Origin: Janthinobacterium sp. LM6 | GTDB taxonomy: Bacteria; Pseudomonadota; Gammaproteobacteria; Burkholderiales; Burkholderiaceae_D | DNA: 64,000 bases | Assembly (NCBI RefSeq): GCF_002002885.1 | Contig: NZ_CP019510.1 | Coordinates: 2,728,001-2,792,000, forward strand | Direction of reading: 5' to 3' | Shown: piece by piece, positions 50,630-60,859 of the stretch | Position numbering within the stretch: position 1 is the first letter of the stretch | Layout of the letters: every line of letters starts with the position of its first letter | The notes under the pieces: generated by a model | Told to the model about the DNA's origin: nothing | Seen by the model: the letters and a program-made list of their open reading frames with translations, nothing else | Database searches by the model: none | Made by a program: the position numbers and the translations under genes

Positions 50630-51676
50630 ATGCAAAGCAATAAGCGTAAGGGATTTCTGAAGAGCCTGGCCATGCTGGGACTCGGCCTGGGACTGGGTCT
50701 GGGCATGAGCGCCAGCCACGCGGCGGGCGAGAAATTCGTGCTGATCAGCCATGCGCCCGATTCCGATTCCTGGTGGAATACGATCAAAAATTCCGTCAAG
50801 CAAGCAGGTGAAGACTTCAATGTCACCGTCGACTACCGCAACCCGCCGAATGGCGACCTGGCCGACATGGCGCGCCTGGTCGAACAATCGGCTGCTCGCA
50901 ACTACGACGGCGTGATCGTCAGCATCGCCGACTTCAGCGTGCTGCAAAAACCGCTGGGCCTCGTTGCCGCCAAGAAGATTCCGTTTGTCACCATCAACTC
51001 CGGCACCCTGGCGCAAAGCGAGCAGCTGGGCGCCGTGATGCACGTGGGCCAGCCTGAATACGAGGCAGGCAAGGGCGCCGGCGAAAAAGCCAAGGCGGCC
51101 GGCATCAAGTCCTTCGTTTGCGTCAACCATTACGCGACGAATCCATCGTCGTTCGAGCGCTGCCGCGGCTTTGCCGAAGCCATCGGCGTCGATTTCAAGG
51201 CCGCCACGCTGGATGCGGGCGAAGATCCGACCACCATCGAAAGCAAGTTGAGCGCCTACCTGCGCAACAACCCGAAAACCCAGGCCGTGCTGGCGCTGGG
51301 GCCCACCTCGGCCCACGCTTCGCTGAAGGCGCTGGAAAAGATGGGCTTGAAGGGCAAGATGTGGTTCGCCACGTTCGACCTGTCCGATGAAATCTCGAAA
51401 GGCATCAAGGATGGCAGCATCCAGTTCGCCATCGACCAGCAGCCCTACCTGCAAGGCTACATCCCCGTTGCCGTGCTGGCCATCATGAAGCAGGACAAGA
51501 CCACGGACCTGGCCAAGGTGCGCGAAAAGCTGATCAATAACGCCAAATTTAAGGCGCGCCTGGCCGAATATGGCCTGGCACCATCATATGGCCCGCGCCA
51601 TATCGGTTCCGGTCCTGGTTATGTCACCAAGGACAATATCGGCAAGGTAGAGAAATACGCCGGCCAGTTCCGTTAA
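50630..51676 (+). CDS. Inositol-type ABC transporter substrate-binding protein
   Basis: Periplasmic binding protein of 348 residues, type I sugar-binding family (RbsB/IbpA-like). The signal peptide has an unusual Leu-Gly run (LGLGLGLGLGMSASHAAG). Mature features are FVLISHAPDSDSWWNTIKNS, VDYRNPPNGD, ATNPSSFERCRGFAEAIG and LALGPTSAHASLKAL. AAGGAG precedes the ATG. The gene begins the rightward inositol operon, so myo-inositol is the expected ligand. A hairpin follows between it and the permease gene. Confidence 0.9.
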   Translation: MQSNKRKGFLKSLAMLGLGLGLGLGMSASHAAGEKFVLISHAPDSDSWWNTIKNSVKQAGEDFNVTVDYRNPPNGDLADMARLVEQSAARNYDGVIVSIADFSVLQKPLGLVAAKKIPFVTINSGTLAQSEQLGAVMHVGQPEYEAGKGAGEKAKAAGIKSFVCVNHYATNPSSFERCRGFAEAIGVDFKAATLDAGEDPTTIESKLSAYLRNNPKTQAVLALGPTSAHASLKALEKMGLKGKMWFATFDLSDEISKGIKDGSIQFAIDQQPYLQGYIPVAVLAIMKQDKTTDLAKVREKLINNAKFKARLAEYGLAPSYGPRHIGSGPGYVTKDNIGKVEKYAGQFR

Positions 51677-51715
51677 GCACCCGCTTTTCAATTCAATTAA
51701 TACTTAGTTGTTGTC

Positions 51716-51748
51716 CCCGTGCGCAGGCCAAGCTTGCCGGCGCGCGGG
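51716..51748 (+). other. Intercistronic hairpin between binding protein and permease
   Basis: CCCGTGCGC (51716-51724) pairs with GCGCGCGGG (51740-51748), one G-U pair included. An inner GGC (51726-51728) pairs with GCC (51736-51738) around CAAGCTT. No T-run follows. As in the hexose operon, it probably sets a higher level of binding protein than of permease. Confidence 0.6.
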
Positions 51749-51810
51749 TCCTGCCGCCCTGGAATTGTTGTCGAGGCTGGCAGGTTGCTATAAATCAAGG
51801 GAGACATAGC

Positions 51811-52968
51811 ATGAGTACCGTGAAATTCAGCGTGGAACAGGGCGGCATGGCCGCCTCGGGCACGCCGCCGCAAAAGCAGGGCTTTGATGAGCGCGTGGGA
51901 CAGGTCAGCTGGCTCAAGCGGCTGTTCAGCCGCCCGGAATTCGCCTCGATCTCGGGCGCCATCCTGGTGTTCGCCTTCTTCATCCTGACGGCCGGCGATT
52001 CCGGCATGTTCAACCTCGACGGCGTGATCAACTGGGCGCAAGTGGCCGCCTACCTGGGCATCATCGCCATCGGCGCCTGCGTATTGATGATCGCCGGAGA
52101 ATTCGACCTGTCGATCGGCTCCATGATCGGCTTTGCCGGTATGATGATCGCCATCCCTTCCGTGTATTTCCACTGGCCCGTGTGGGCCGCCATCCTGTTC
52201 GCCTTTGCCGGTTCGATGGCGCTGGGCTGGCTCAACGGCTACCTCGTCATCAAGACGCGCTTGCCTTCGTTTATCGTCACGCTGGCCTTTTTGTTCATCC
52301 TGCGCGGCCTGACCCTGGCCCTGTCCATCATGTTTGCCAACCGCACCATCGTCAGCGGCATCGGCGCGCTGGCCGCCGACGACTGGCTGGCCATGACCCT
52401 GTTCCATGGCGAAGTGGGCACCTCGTTGTTCGCCTGGATGGCCAAGGCCGGCTGGATCACGGCGCTCGACAATGGCGCGCCGTTGGTCAAGGGCATCCCC
52501 AAGGTCATCGTCTGGTGGGCCGGCCTGGCGCTCGTGTCCGGCTTTGTCCTGGCCCGCACCCGCATCGGCAACTGGATCTTTGCCGTCGGCGGCGACGCCA
52601 ACGCGGCCAAGAATGTGGGCGTGCCCGTGAAAACCATCAAGGTCTCGCTGTTCGTCTTCACGGCCTTCTGCGCTTGCCTGTTTGCCACATTGCAAGTATT
52701 TGACGTGGGATCGGCCGCCGCCGACCGCGGCATGCAAAAGGAATTCGAAGCCATCATCGCGGCCGTCATCGGCGGTGCCCTGTTGACGGGCGGCTACGGT
52801 TCCGTCGTCGGCGCCTGCTTCGGCGCGCTGATCTTCGGCGTGGTGCAGATCGGCATTACTTATACGAATATCAATTCCGACTGGTTCCGCGTCTTCCTCG
52901 GCGTCATGCTGCTGATCGCGGTACTGTTCAACAACTTTGTCCGTGCCCGTGTCACGGAAGCGAGATAA
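51811..52968 (+). CDS. Inositol-type ABC transporter permease
   Basis: Inner-membrane permease of 385 residues of the RbsC/XylH-like group, with about ten helices. The conserved segment IAGEFDLSIGSMIGFAGM (the usual GGIDLSVG position reads GEFDLSIG) and GGDANAAKNVGV plus FGALIFGVVQIGI are present. A long cytoplasmic N-terminus (about 45 residues) precedes the first helix. It lies 3 bp before the ATPase gene, as a transporter set with the upstream binding protein. Confidence 0.9.
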   Translation: MSTVKFSVEQGGMAASGTPPQKQGFDERVGQVSWLKRLFSRPEFASISGAILVFAFFILTAGDSGMFNLDGVINWAQVAAYLGIIAIGACVLMIAGEFDLSIGSMIGFAGMMIAIPSVYFHWPVWAAILFAFAGSMALGWLNGYLVIKTRLPSFIVTLAFLFILRGLTLALSIMFANRTIVSGIGALAADDWLAMTLFHGEVGTSLFAWMAKAGWITALDNGAPLVKGIPKVIVWWAGLALVSGFVLARTRIGNWIFAVGGDANAAKNVGVPVKTIKVSLFVFTAFCACLFATLQVFDVGSAAADRGMQKEFEAIIAAVIGGALLTGGYGSVVGACFGALIFGVVQIGITYTNINSDWFRVFLGVMLLIAVLFNNFVRARVTEAR

Positions 52969-52971
52969 GCC

Positions 52972-53757
52972 ATGAGCGAATACATCCTTGCGCTGGAAAA
53001 CATCAGCAAACGCTTCGGCTCCGTCATCGCCCTGCAAAACGTCACCTTGCGCCTGAAACCGGGTGAAGTGCATTGCCTGCTGGGCGATAACGGCGCCGGC
53101 AAGTCGACCCTGATCAAGACCCTGGCCGGCGTGCACAAGCCCACCGATGGCCAATACCTGGTCGATGGCCAGCCCGTCAGTTTCAATTCGCCGAAGGAAG
53201 CGCTGGACCTGGGCGTGGCCACCGTCTACCAGGACCTGGCGCTGGTGCCATTGCTGTCCGTGGCGCGCAATTTCTTCATGGGCCGCGAACCGATCAAAAA
53301 AATGTTTGGCGTGCTGCCCGTGATGGATATGGACTATGCGGCCACCACGGCGCGCGACAAGCTGGCCGAAATGGGCATCATGGTGCGCGACCCGCACCAG
53401 GCCGTGGGCACCATGTCGGGCGGCGAGCGGCAATGCCTGGCCATTGCCCGCGCCATCCACTTCGGCGCGCGCGTGCTGATCCTCGACGAGCCTACGGCGG
53501 CCTTGGGCGTGAAACAGTCGTTCAATGTGCTGAAACTGATCTACAAGGCGCGCGAACGGGGCCTGTCCGTGATCTTTATTACCCACAATGTGCACCATGC
53601 CTACCCCGTGGGCGACTCGTTCACCCTCTTGAACCGGGGCAAATCGCTGGGTACTTACACCAAGGAAACTGTTTCCAAGGATGAAGTACTCGACATGATG
53701 GCGGGCGGTGCGGAAATGCAAACGCTGATGGCTGAACTCGACGGTGTCACGATTTAA
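52972..53757 (+). CDS. Inositol-type ABC transporter ATP-binding protein
   Basis: ATPase of 261 residues with a single nucleotide-binding domain: Walker [10 protein letters not shown], signature [15 protein letters not shown], Walker [13 protein letters not shown] and switch FITHN. Ribose-type importers usually use a double-domain ATPase (about 500 residues); this single-domain form (FrcA-like) would work as a homodimer. It ends 8 bp before iolC. Confidence 0.92.
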   Translation: MSEYILALENISKRFGSVIALQNVTLRLKPGEVHCLLGDNGAGKSTLIKTLAGVHKPTDGQYLVDGQPVSFNSPKEALDLGVATVYQDLALVPLLSVARNFFMGREPIKKMFGVLPVMDMDYAATTARDKLAEMGIMVRDPHQAVGTMSGGERQCLAIARAIHFGARVLILDEPTAALGVKQSFNVLKLIYKARERGLSVIFITHNVHHAYPVGDSFTLLNRGKSLGTYTKETVSKDEVLDMMAGGAEMQTLMAELDGVTI

Positions 53758-53765
53758 GGATAACC

Positions 53766-55712
53766 ATGAATAACCCGACACAATTTGCCCAGGGCCGCGC
53801 GCTGGACGTCATCTGCCTGGGCCGCCTGGCCGTGGACCTGTACGCGCAGCAGATTGGCAGCTCCCTGGAAGACGCGACCAGTTTCGCCAAATACCTGGGC
53901 GGCTCGTCCGCCAATATCGCCTTCGGCACGGCCAGGCTGGGCCTGAAGTCCGCCATGCTGTCGAAAGTGGGCGACGACCACATGGGCCGTTTCCTCACTG
54001 ATACGTTGGCGAAAGAGGGCTGCGACGTCAGTCACGTCGGCATCGACCGCGACCGCCTGACGGCCCTCGTCATGCTGGGCATCAAGGACAAGAACACCTT
54101 TCCGCTCATCTTTTACCGTGAAAACTGCGCCGACATGGCCATCGACGCATCCTTGGTGGATGCTGCCTTCATCGCTTCCAGCAAGGCGCTGTTGATCACC
54201 GGCACGCATTTCTCGACTAGCGCCATGCACGCCGTCAGCATGCAGGCCCTGAAATTGGCCCGCGCCAACAACGTGCGCACCGTGCTCGACATCGATTACC
54301 GGCCCGTGCTGTGGGGCTTGTCGGGCAAGGCGGACGGCGAAACGCGTTTCGTTTCGAACGAAGGCGTCACCAAACATCTGCAGGCGATCTTGCCGCAGTT
54401 CGACCTGATCGTCGGTACGGAAGAGGAATTCATGATCGCCGGCGGCGGCGCGGACATCATGGCCAGCTTGCGCGCCGTGCGGGCCGCCACCCTGGCGACC
54501 CTGGTCGTCAAGCGTGGCCCGCTGGGCAGCGCCGTCATCGACAGCGTGGTGCCGGCCAGTCTCGACGATGCATATAACTACCGCGGCGTGCGCGTGGAAG
54601 TGCTGAACGTGCTGGGTGCCGGGGACGCGTTTCTGTCCGGCTTTTTGAAAGGCTGGCTGCGCGGCGAGGATTACGAGGCGTGCTGCCGCTACGCGAATGG
54701 CTGCGGCGCCCTCGTCGTGTCGCGGCATGGCTGCGCGCCGGCCATGCCGTCGCCCGTGGAACTCGACTATTTCCTGGCCAATGCGACGAAACTGACGCAG
54801 CCGGACCAGGACGCCACCTTGTCGCGCCTGCACCGCACGACGGTGGCGCGCAAACAGTGGAATGAGCTGTGCGTGTTCGCGTTCGATCACCGTACGCAAT
54901 TCTTTGAGCTGGCGCAACAAGCGGGCGCGCCCGAATCGCGTATCTGCGCCCTGAAGCAATTGATGGTGCAAGCCGTGGCGCAGACGGAAACGGCCTTGCA
55001 GTTGTCCGGCAAGACGGGCGTGCTGATCGATGGCCGTTATGGCGTCGACGCGCTCAACGATGCGACGGGCCGTGGCTGGTGGATCGGCCGTCCCGTGGAA
55101 TTGCCGGGATCGAACCCGTTGCAGTTCGACTGGGGCCGCTCCATCGGTTCGCACCTGCTCAGCTGGCCGAAGGAACACGTGATCAAGTGCCTGGTGCAAC
55201 TGCATCCGGACGACGCCGTGGAAAACCGGCTGGAACAGGAAGCGCAGATCAAGGCCCTGTATGACGCCGCGCAAGTGAGCGGTCACGAACTGTTGCTCGA
55301 AGTCATACCGTCGGACTCCTTGCCGCACGGCGACGACACGGTCTTGCGCGCCGTCAAACGCCTGTACAACCTGGGCATCTATCCGGAATGGTGGAAGCTG
55401 GAAAGCATGTCGGCCCAGCAATGGCAAGCCATCGATGCCCTCGTGCACGAGCGCGATCCGTATTGCCGTGGCGTCGTCTTGCTGGGCCTGAACGCGCCCA
55501 TCGACAAACTGGCTGCCAGTTTTGAACAGGCCAGTGCCAGCACGACGTGCCGCGGCTTCATGGTCGGACGCACCATCTTCCAGGAACCGAGCCGCCGCTG
55601 GCTGGCCGGGGAACTCGACGATGCAGGCCTGATCGCCGCAGTGCGCGCCAACTTCGAGCAGCTGATCAGCTTGTGGCAGCGCACGCGCAACCGCCTGGAG
55701 CGTGCCGCATGA
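53766..55712 (+). CDS. iolC: 5-Dehydro-2-deoxygluconokinase fused to a DUF2090 aldolase-like domain
   Basis: Bifunctional protein of 648 residues. Residues 1 to about 330 are a PfkB kinase (LGRLAVDLYAQQIGSSLEDA, GGSSANIAFGTARLGL, and the catalytic GAGDAF with Asp287) that phosphorylates 2-deoxy-5-keto-gluconate. From about 345 a DUF2090 barrel follows (NELCVFAFDHRTQFFELAQQ, LLEVIPSDSLPHGDD, CRGFMVGRTIFQEPSRRW), an aldolase-like domain expected to split the product to dihydroxyacetone phosphate and malonate semialdehyde. The fusion explains why no separate iolJ gene is present. It overlaps iolD by 4 bp (ATGA). Confidence 0.93.
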   Translation: MNNPTQFAQGRALDVICLGRLAVDLYAQQIGSSLEDATSFAKYLGGSSANIAFGTARLGLKSAMLSKVGDDHMGRFLTDTLAKEGCDVSHVGIDRDRLTALVMLGIKDKNTFPLIFYRENCADMAIDASLVDAAFIASSKALLITGTHFSTSAMHAVSMQALKLARANNVRTVLDIDYRPVLWGLSGKADGETRFVSNEGVTKHLQAILPQFDLIVGTEEEFMIAGGGADIMASLRAVRAATLATLVVKRGPLGSAVIDSVVPASLDDAYNYRGVRVEVLNVLGAGDAFLSGFLKGWLRGEDYEACCRYANGCGALVVSRHGCAPAMPSPVELDYFLANATKLTQPDQDATLSRLHRTTVARKQWNELCVFAFDHRTQFFELAQQAGAPESRICALKQLMVQAVAQTETALQLSGKTGVLIDGRYGVDALNDATGRGWWIGRPVELPGSNPLQFDWGRSIGSHLLSWPKEHVIKCLVQLHPDDAVENRLEQEAQIKALYDAAQVSGHELLLEVIPSDSLPHGDDTVLRAVKRLYNLGIYPEWWKLESMSAQQWQAIDALVHERDPYCRGVVLLGLNAPIDKLAASFEQASASTTCRGFMVGRTIFQEPSRRWLAGELDDAGLIAAVRANFEQLISLWQRTRNRLERAA

Positions 55713-57562
55713 GCGCCACCATGCACAAAACCATCCGCTTGACCATGGCGCAGGCATTAGTCCGCTACCTGTCCGCCCTGCGCACGGAGGAGGGCGATGG
55801 TTCCTTGATCCCCCTGTTCGGCGGCGCCTTTGCCATCTTTGGCCACGGCAACGTGGCGGGCCTGGGCGAGGCGCTGTACCAGTACCGTGACAGTTTCCCG
55901 ACTTACCGCGCCCACAATGAACAGGCGATGGCGCACTCGGCCATTGCCTATGCGAAAGCGCACATGCGCCGGCGCATGATGGCGGTGACCAGTTCCATCG
56001 GTCCCGGCGCCACCAACTTGTTGACGGCGGCAGCATTGGCCCACGTGAATCGCCTGCCGGTCTTGCTCTTGCCCGGCGACGTGTTCGTCTCGCGCGCGCC
56101 GGACCCGGTGTTGCAGCAGCTGGAAGATGCCAGCGACGGCAGCGTTTCCGTCAACGATGCCTTCAAGCCGCTGTCGCGTTACTTCGACCGCATCGTGTAT
56201 CCGGAGCAATTGCTCACCGCCTTGCCGCGCGCCATCGCCGCCTTGACGGACGCGGCCGCCTGCGGCCCCGTGACCTTGTCCCTGCCGCAAGACGTGCAGA
56301 CGATGGCGTATGACTATCCGGTCGACTTTTTCGAACCGAGAGTCGTGCGTTTCCGCGCCGTGCCGCCCATCGAACAGGAACTGGAAGAGGCGGCCGCCTT
56401 GCTGAAAAATGCAAAACAGCCGCTGATCGTGGCCGGCGGCGGCGTGTTGTACGGCCAGGCCGGCGCCGCCTTGCAGGCGTTTGCCGAACGGCACGGTATT
56501 CCCGTGGCGGAAACCCAGGCCGGCAAGAGCAGCTTGCCATGGGATCATCCACTGCAGCTGGGCGCCATCGGCGTGACGGGTTCGCCCGCCGCGAACGCGC
56601 TGGCGGCGCAGGCGGACGTGGTGCTGGCCGTCGGCACGCGCTTGCAGGATTTCACGACGGGGTCCAACTCCCTGTTTGCGCAAGCGCAACTGGTCAGCCT
56701 GAACGTCAACGCTTTCGATGCGCTGAAACGCCGTGGCCTGGGCCTGCAGGCGGACGCGACACTTGGCTTGCAGGGACTGTCGCGGCTGCTGGGCAACTGG
56801 AACAGCGCGGGCCAGTGGCTGGAGCGGGCGCAGCAGGCGGGGAGCGCGTGGCGCGAGACCGTGCTGGCCATCACCGGCAAACGGGAAGTCGCCGGCTTGC
56901 CGTACGACGGCGAAGTCATCGGCGCCGTGCAGCGCTCTTCACTTGACTCCACCACCCGCGACATCGTCGTCTGCGCGGCCGGTACCTTGCCGGCCGAACT
57001 GCATAAACTGTGGAGAACAAGCACGCCGGGCGGCTACCACATGGAATACGGCTATTCGTGCATGGGCTATGAAATCGCCGGCGGCCTGGGCGTCAAGATG
57101 GCCAAACCCGAGCGCGAAGTCATCGTCATGGTGGGCGACGGCAGTTATCTGATGATGAATTCGGAAATCGCCACCTCCGTCATGCTCGATAAAAAACTCA
57201 TCATCGTCGTGCTCGACAACCGGGGTTACGGCTGCATCAACCGCCTGCAGCAGGCGTGCGGCAATGCCTCGTTCAACAATATGTTGCCCGACAGCGCACC
57301 CCGCATCGACTTCGCCCTGCATGCGCAATCCTTGGGCGCCTTGAGCGAGCACGTGGCCAGTATCGCAGAACTGGAGCAAGCCATGCTGCGCGCCCGCGCC
57401 GCTGCGCGCACGTATCTGATCTGCATCAATACGGACGACACGCGCACGACCGAGGAGGGTGGTTGCTGGTGGGAAGTGGCCGTGCCCGAAGTCTCGACGC
57501 AAGCCGGCGTGCAAGCTGCCCGTGCCCGTTATGAAAACGATCGCCTGAAACAAAGGAATTGA
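55709..57562 (+). CDS. iolD: 3D-(3,5/4)-Trihydroxycyclohexane-1,2-dione hydrolase
   Basis: Thiamine-diphosphate enzyme of 617 residues that opens the ring of the trihydroxycyclohexanedione made by IolE, giving 5-deoxyglucuronate. It shows the N-terminal ThDP-enzyme fold (AFAIFGHGNVAGLGEALYQY, YRAHNEQAMAHSAIAYAKA with the catalytic Glu), a central domain, and the C-terminal ThDP-Mg site VMVGDGSYLMMNSEIATSV. ATG 55709 overlaps the iolC stop. Confidence 0.95.
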   Translation: MSATMHKTIRLTMAQALVRYLSALRTEEGDGSLIPLFGGAFAIFGHGNVAGLGEALYQYRDSFPTYRAHNEQAMAHSAIAYAKAHMRRRMMAVTSSIGPGATNLLTAAALAHVNRLPVLLLPGDVFVSRAPDPVLQQLEDASDGSVSVNDAFKPLSRYFDRIVYPEQLLTALPRAIAALTDAAACGPVTLSLPQDVQTMAYDYPVDFFEPRVVRFRAVPPIEQELEEAAALLKNAKQPLIVAGGGVLYGQAGAALQAFAERHGIPVAETQAGKSSLPWDHPLQLGAIGVTGSPAANALAAQADVVLAVGTRLQDFTTGSNSLFAQAQLVSLNVNAFDALKRRGLGLQADATLGLQGLSRLLGNWNSAGQWLERAQQAGSAWRETVLAITGKREVAGLPYDGEVIGAVQRSSLDSTTRDIVVCAAGTLPAELHKLWRTSTPGGYHMEYGYSCMGYEIAGGLGVKMAKPEREVIVMVGDGSYLMMNSEIATSVMLDKKLIIVVLDNRGYGCINRLQQACGNASFNNMLPDSAPRIDFALHAQSLGALSEHVASIAELEQAMLRARAAARTYLICINTDDTRTTEEGGCWWEVAVPEVSTQAGVQAARARYENDRLKQRN

Positions 57563-57563
57563 A

Positions 57564-58478
57564 ATGACTACATGGAATGTGAAGATCGGCATCAACCCGA
57601 TCTCGTGGATGAACGACGATTTGCCCAGCCTGGGCGGCGAGACGCCTTTGGAAACGGCGCTGAAAGAGGGCGCCGAGATCGGCTACGTGGGTTTTGAGCT
57701 GGGCAACAAGTTTCCGAAAGATGCCCCGGCCCTGAACGCCGTGCTGGGTAAATACAATCTTGCCTGCGTCTCCGGCTGGTATTCGGGCCGGCTGGCGCAC
57801 CGCAGCGTCGAAGAGGAGATCGCTTCCGTCGCATCGCACTTGCGCTTGCTTGCCGACAGCGGCGCCACCGTCATGGTCTACGGCGAAGTGGCCGATGCGA
57901 TCCAGGGCGAAGCCCGCCCGTTATATAAACGTCCGCGTTTCCAGACGCAGCAGCAATGGCAGGACTACGCCGATAAACTCACGGCGTTTGCGAAACACTT
58001 GCTCGACCACGGCGTGCGCCTGGCCTACCACCACCACATGGGTGCTTACGTGGAAACGCCGGCTGACGTGGATCAACTGATGGCCCTGACGGGGCCGGAA
58101 GTCGGCTTGTTGTTTGATACGGGTCATATCACCTTTGCCGGCGGCGACGCGTTGGCGGTGCTGAATAAACATATCGATCGCATTTGCCACGTGCATTGCA
58201 AGGACGTGCGCCCGAATGTGGTGAAACTGGCCCGCAATGGCCACTGGAGTTTCCTGCAGGCCGTCATCAACGGCGCCTTCAGCGTGCCGGGCGACGGCTG
58301 CATCGACTTCCCGGCCATCCTGACGCGCTTGTATCTGCACGGCTACGAAGGCTGGCTGGTGGTGGAGGCGGAGCAAGACCCGGCCGTGGCGCCCAGCTAT
58401 GAATACGCGAAGATGGGCCACGATTACCTGGCACGCCTGGTCGACGCGATTCCGCGCCTGGGCCGGGAGGCGGCATGA
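57564..58478 (+). CDS. iolE: Inosose dehydratase
   Basis: TIM-barrel enzyme of 304 residues (xylose-isomerase-like fold) that dehydrates scyllo-inosose, the IolG product, to the trihydroxycyclohexanedione. Typical stretches are IGINPISWMNDDLPSLGGET, YVGFELGNKFPKD, YHHHMGAYVETPADVDQLM, GLLFDTGHITFAGGD and ICHVHCKDVRP, carrying the metal-binding Glu/Asp/His residues. It starts 1 bp after iolD and overlaps iolB by 4 bp. Confidence 0.95.
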   Translation: MTTWNVKIGINPISWMNDDLPSLGGETPLETALKEGAEIGYVGFELGNKFPKDAPALNAVLGKYNLACVSGWYSGRLAHRSVEEEIASVASHLRLLADSGATVMVYGEVADAIQGEARPLYKRPRFQTQQQWQDYADKLTAFAKHLLDHGVRLAYHHHMGAYVETPADVDQLMALTGPEVGLLFDTGHITFAGGDALAVLNKHIDRICHVHCKDVRPNVVKLARNGHWSFLQAVINGAFSVPGDGCIDFPAILTRLYLHGYEGWLVVEAEQDPAVAPSYEYAKMGHDYLARLVDAIPRLGREAA

Positions 58479-59269
58479 GCCCGCTGCTGGTGAAAGCGGG
58501 GCAGGGACAGACTATCGTCGAGGTCACGCCCGAGTCCGCCGGCTGGACGCACGTGGGCTTTGCCGCGCACAGGTTGCAGGCCGGCGAACACATCAGCCTG
58601 GAGACGGGCCGCCGCGAGCTGTGCCTCGTCGTGCTGACGGGCACGGTCACCGTGCAGGCGGGCGAGCAGACCTGGGAAGCCATCGGCAAGCGCGCCAGCG
58701 TCTTCGAGGACGTCTCGCCCTATGCCGTGTATGTGCCGCTGGAAACCACGGTCGGCATCACGGCCGTGAACGCCGCGGAAGTGGCCCTGTGCAGCGCACC
58801 GGCCACGACGCACCGTCCGGCACGCCTGATCGAACCGGCCAGCATGACGCGCTCCGTGCGCGGCAAGGGCGCCAATACCCGCTATGTGTGCGACATCCTG
58901 CCGCAGACGGAGGAAGCCGACGGCTTGCTGGTGGTCGAGGTGGTCACGCCGTCCGGCCACTCGTCCAGCTATCCGCCGCACAAGCATGACGATGACAATA
59001 TCCCGCTGGAAAGTTCGCTGGAAGAAACGTACTACCACCGCTTGCACCCCGAGCAGGGCTTTGCCTACCAGCGCGTCTACACGGATGACCGTTCCATCGA
59101 TGAAGCCATGGCCGTGGAAAACCACGACGTGGTGATGGTGCCCAGGGGCTACCACCCCGTCACCGTGCCATATGGCTACGACGGCTATTACCTGAACGTG
59201 ATGGCCGGCCCGAAACGCGTGTGGCACTTTAAAAACGACCCGGCCCATGACTGGCTGATGACGAAATAA
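58475..59269 (+). CDS. iolB: 5-Deoxy-glucuronate isomerase
   Basis: Bicupin enzyme of 264 residues converting 5-deoxyglucuronate to 2-deoxy-5-keto-gluconate, the IolC substrate. Family features are [31 protein letters not shown] (metal-binding histidines), [20 protein letters not shown] and [20 protein letters not shown]. Length is normal. It is coupled to iolE by overlap and lies 14 bp before iolA. Confidence 0.95.
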   Translation: MSPLLVKAGQGQTIVEVTPESAGWTHVGFAAHRLQAGEHISLETGRRELCLVVLTGTVTVQAGEQTWEAIGKRASVFEDVSPYAVYVPLETTVGITAVNAAEVALCSAPATTHRPARLIEPASMTRSVRGKGANTRYVCDILPQTEEADGLLVVEVVTPSGHSSSYPPHKHDDDNIPLESSLEETYYHRLHPEQGFAYQRVYTDDRSIDEAMAVENHDVVMVPRGYHPVTVPYGYDGYYLNVMAGPKRVWHFKNDPAHDWLMTK

Positions 59270-59283
59270 CCAAGGACAAGACA

Positions 59284-60783
59284 ATGACGACCCCGACAAT
59301 CGGCCACTTTATTGGTGGCAACCCCATGGCCTCGCGCTCCGAGCGCACGAGCGACGTGTTCAACCCCGCCACGGGCGCCGTGACGGCCAGGGTGGCGCTG
59401 GCGACGCCTGCCGAGCTGAACGCGGCCGTGGCCGCCGCCCACGCGGCCTTTCCCGCCTGGTCGCAAACGTCCCCCTTGCGCCGCGCCCGTGTCATGTTCA
59501 AGTTCAAGGAATTGCTGGAAGAACATGCGGATCAATTGGCAGCCCTGATCACGGCCGAGCACGGCAAGGTGTTCACGGATGCGAAAGGGGAAGTGACGCG
59601 CGGCATCGAAGTGGTGGAATTTGCCTGCGGCATCCCGCAAATGATGAAGGGAGAATATTCGGAGCAAGTGGCCGGCGGCATCGACGCCTGGTCGATCCGC
59701 CAGGCCCTCGGCGTCTGCGTCGGCATCACGCCGTTCAACTTTCCCGTGATGGTGCCGATGTGGATGTTCCCGATGGCGATTGCCTGCGGCAATACCTTCG
59801 TATTAAAACCGTCGGAGCGCGACCCGTCGGCCAGCCTGCTGCTGGCGCAGCTGTTGACGGACGCGGGCTTGCCCGACGGCGTCTTCAACGTGGTGCAGGG
59901 AGATAAAGAGGCCGTGGATGGGTTATTGCACCACCCGGACGTGCGCGCCGTCAGTTTCGTCGGTTCCACGCCGATTGCCGAGTATATTTATGCGACCGGC
60001 TGCGCGCAGGGCAAGCGCGTGCAAGCGCTCGGCGGCGCGAAAAACCACATGGTCGTCATGCCCGACGCGGATATTCCCCAGACGGTGGACGCCCTGATGG
60101 GTGCCGCCTTCGGTTCGGCGGGCGAGCGCTGCATGGCCATTTCCGTCGTCGTGGCGGTCGGCAATGTCGCGGACCAGCTGGTCGAAGCGCTGGTGCCGCG
60201 CATCGCGGCGTTAAAGATCACGCAGGGCATGGATCTGTCGGCCGAGATGGGCCCCGTGGTGACGCAGGTACACAAGGACAAGATTGCCGGCTATATCGCC
60301 ACGGGCGTCAAGGAAGGCGCCAGGCTGGTCAGTGACGGGCGCGGTTTCGTGCTGCCCGGCCATGAAAAGGGCTTTTTCCTCGGCGGCAGCCTGTTCGACC
60401 ACGTCACGCCCGAGATGACGATCTATCAAGAGGAAATCTTTGGCCCCGTGCTCTGTATCGTGCGCGTGCCCGATTTCGCCACCGCGCTGGACCTTGTCAA
60501 TGCGCATGAGTACGGCAACGGCACGGCGATCTACACGCGCGACGGCAACACGGCGCGCGAATACACGCACCGCGTGCAGGTAGGGATGGTGGGCGTGAAC
60601 GTGCCGATTCCCGTGCCGATGGCTTTCCACAGCTTCGGCGGCTGGAAGCGCAGCCTGTTCGGCGACCACCATGCGCATGGCCCGGAATCCGTGCGCTTCT
60701 ACACGAAACAGAAGGCGGTGACGCAGCGCTGGCCGGCCTCGACGGCTGCCGGGGCCGAGTTTGCCATGCCGACCTTGAAGTAA
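59284..60783 (+). CDS. iolA: Malonate/methylmalonate-semialdehyde dehydrogenase (inositol operon copy)
   Basis: CoA-acylating aldehyde dehydrogenase of 499 residues that converts malonate semialdehyde to acetyl-CoA, closing the inositol pathway. Motifs are [52 protein letters not shown] and the catalytic Cys283 in GERCMAI. It is a paralogue of mmsA at 26350-27864 in the same window. It is the last gene of the operon; no clear terminator is seen after it. Confidence 0.93.
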   Translation: MTTPTIGHFIGGNPMASRSERTSDVFNPATGAVTARVALATPAELNAAVAAAHAAFPAWSQTSPLRRARVMFKFKELLEEHADQLAALITAEHGKVFTDAKGEVTRGIEVVEFACGIPQMMKGEYSEQVAGGIDAWSIRQALGVCVGITPFNFPVMVPMWMFPMAIACGNTFVLKPSERDPSASLLLAQLLTDAGLPDGVFNVVQGDKEAVDGLLHHPDVRAVSFVGSTPIAEYIYATGCAQGKRVQALGGAKNHMVVMPDADIPQTVDALMGAAFGSAGERCMAISVVVAVGNVADQLVEALVPRIAALKITQGMDLSAEMGPVVTQVHKDKIAGYIATGVKEGARLVSDGRGFVLPGHEKGFFLGGSLFDHVTPEMTIYQEEIFGPVLCIVRVPDFATALDLVNAHEYGNGTAIYTRDGNTAREYTHRVQVGMVGVNVPIPVPMAFHSFGGWKRSLFGDHHAHGPESVRFYTKQKAVTQRWPASTAAGAEFAMPTLK

Positions 60784-60859
60784 AATCCGCTGTAAAACCC
60801 GCTGGTTCGCTTCTTGCTTGATGCAATGGTTAACTATTTAGCCATTGCAGATCGCTCCC

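Noticed and set aside
51697..53781. Long open frame on the minus strand opposite the inositol permease and ATPase genes
   Set aside because: The translation is compositionally biased (His/Asp/Gln-rich) without any motif, while the plus strand encodes clear ABC transporter subunits.
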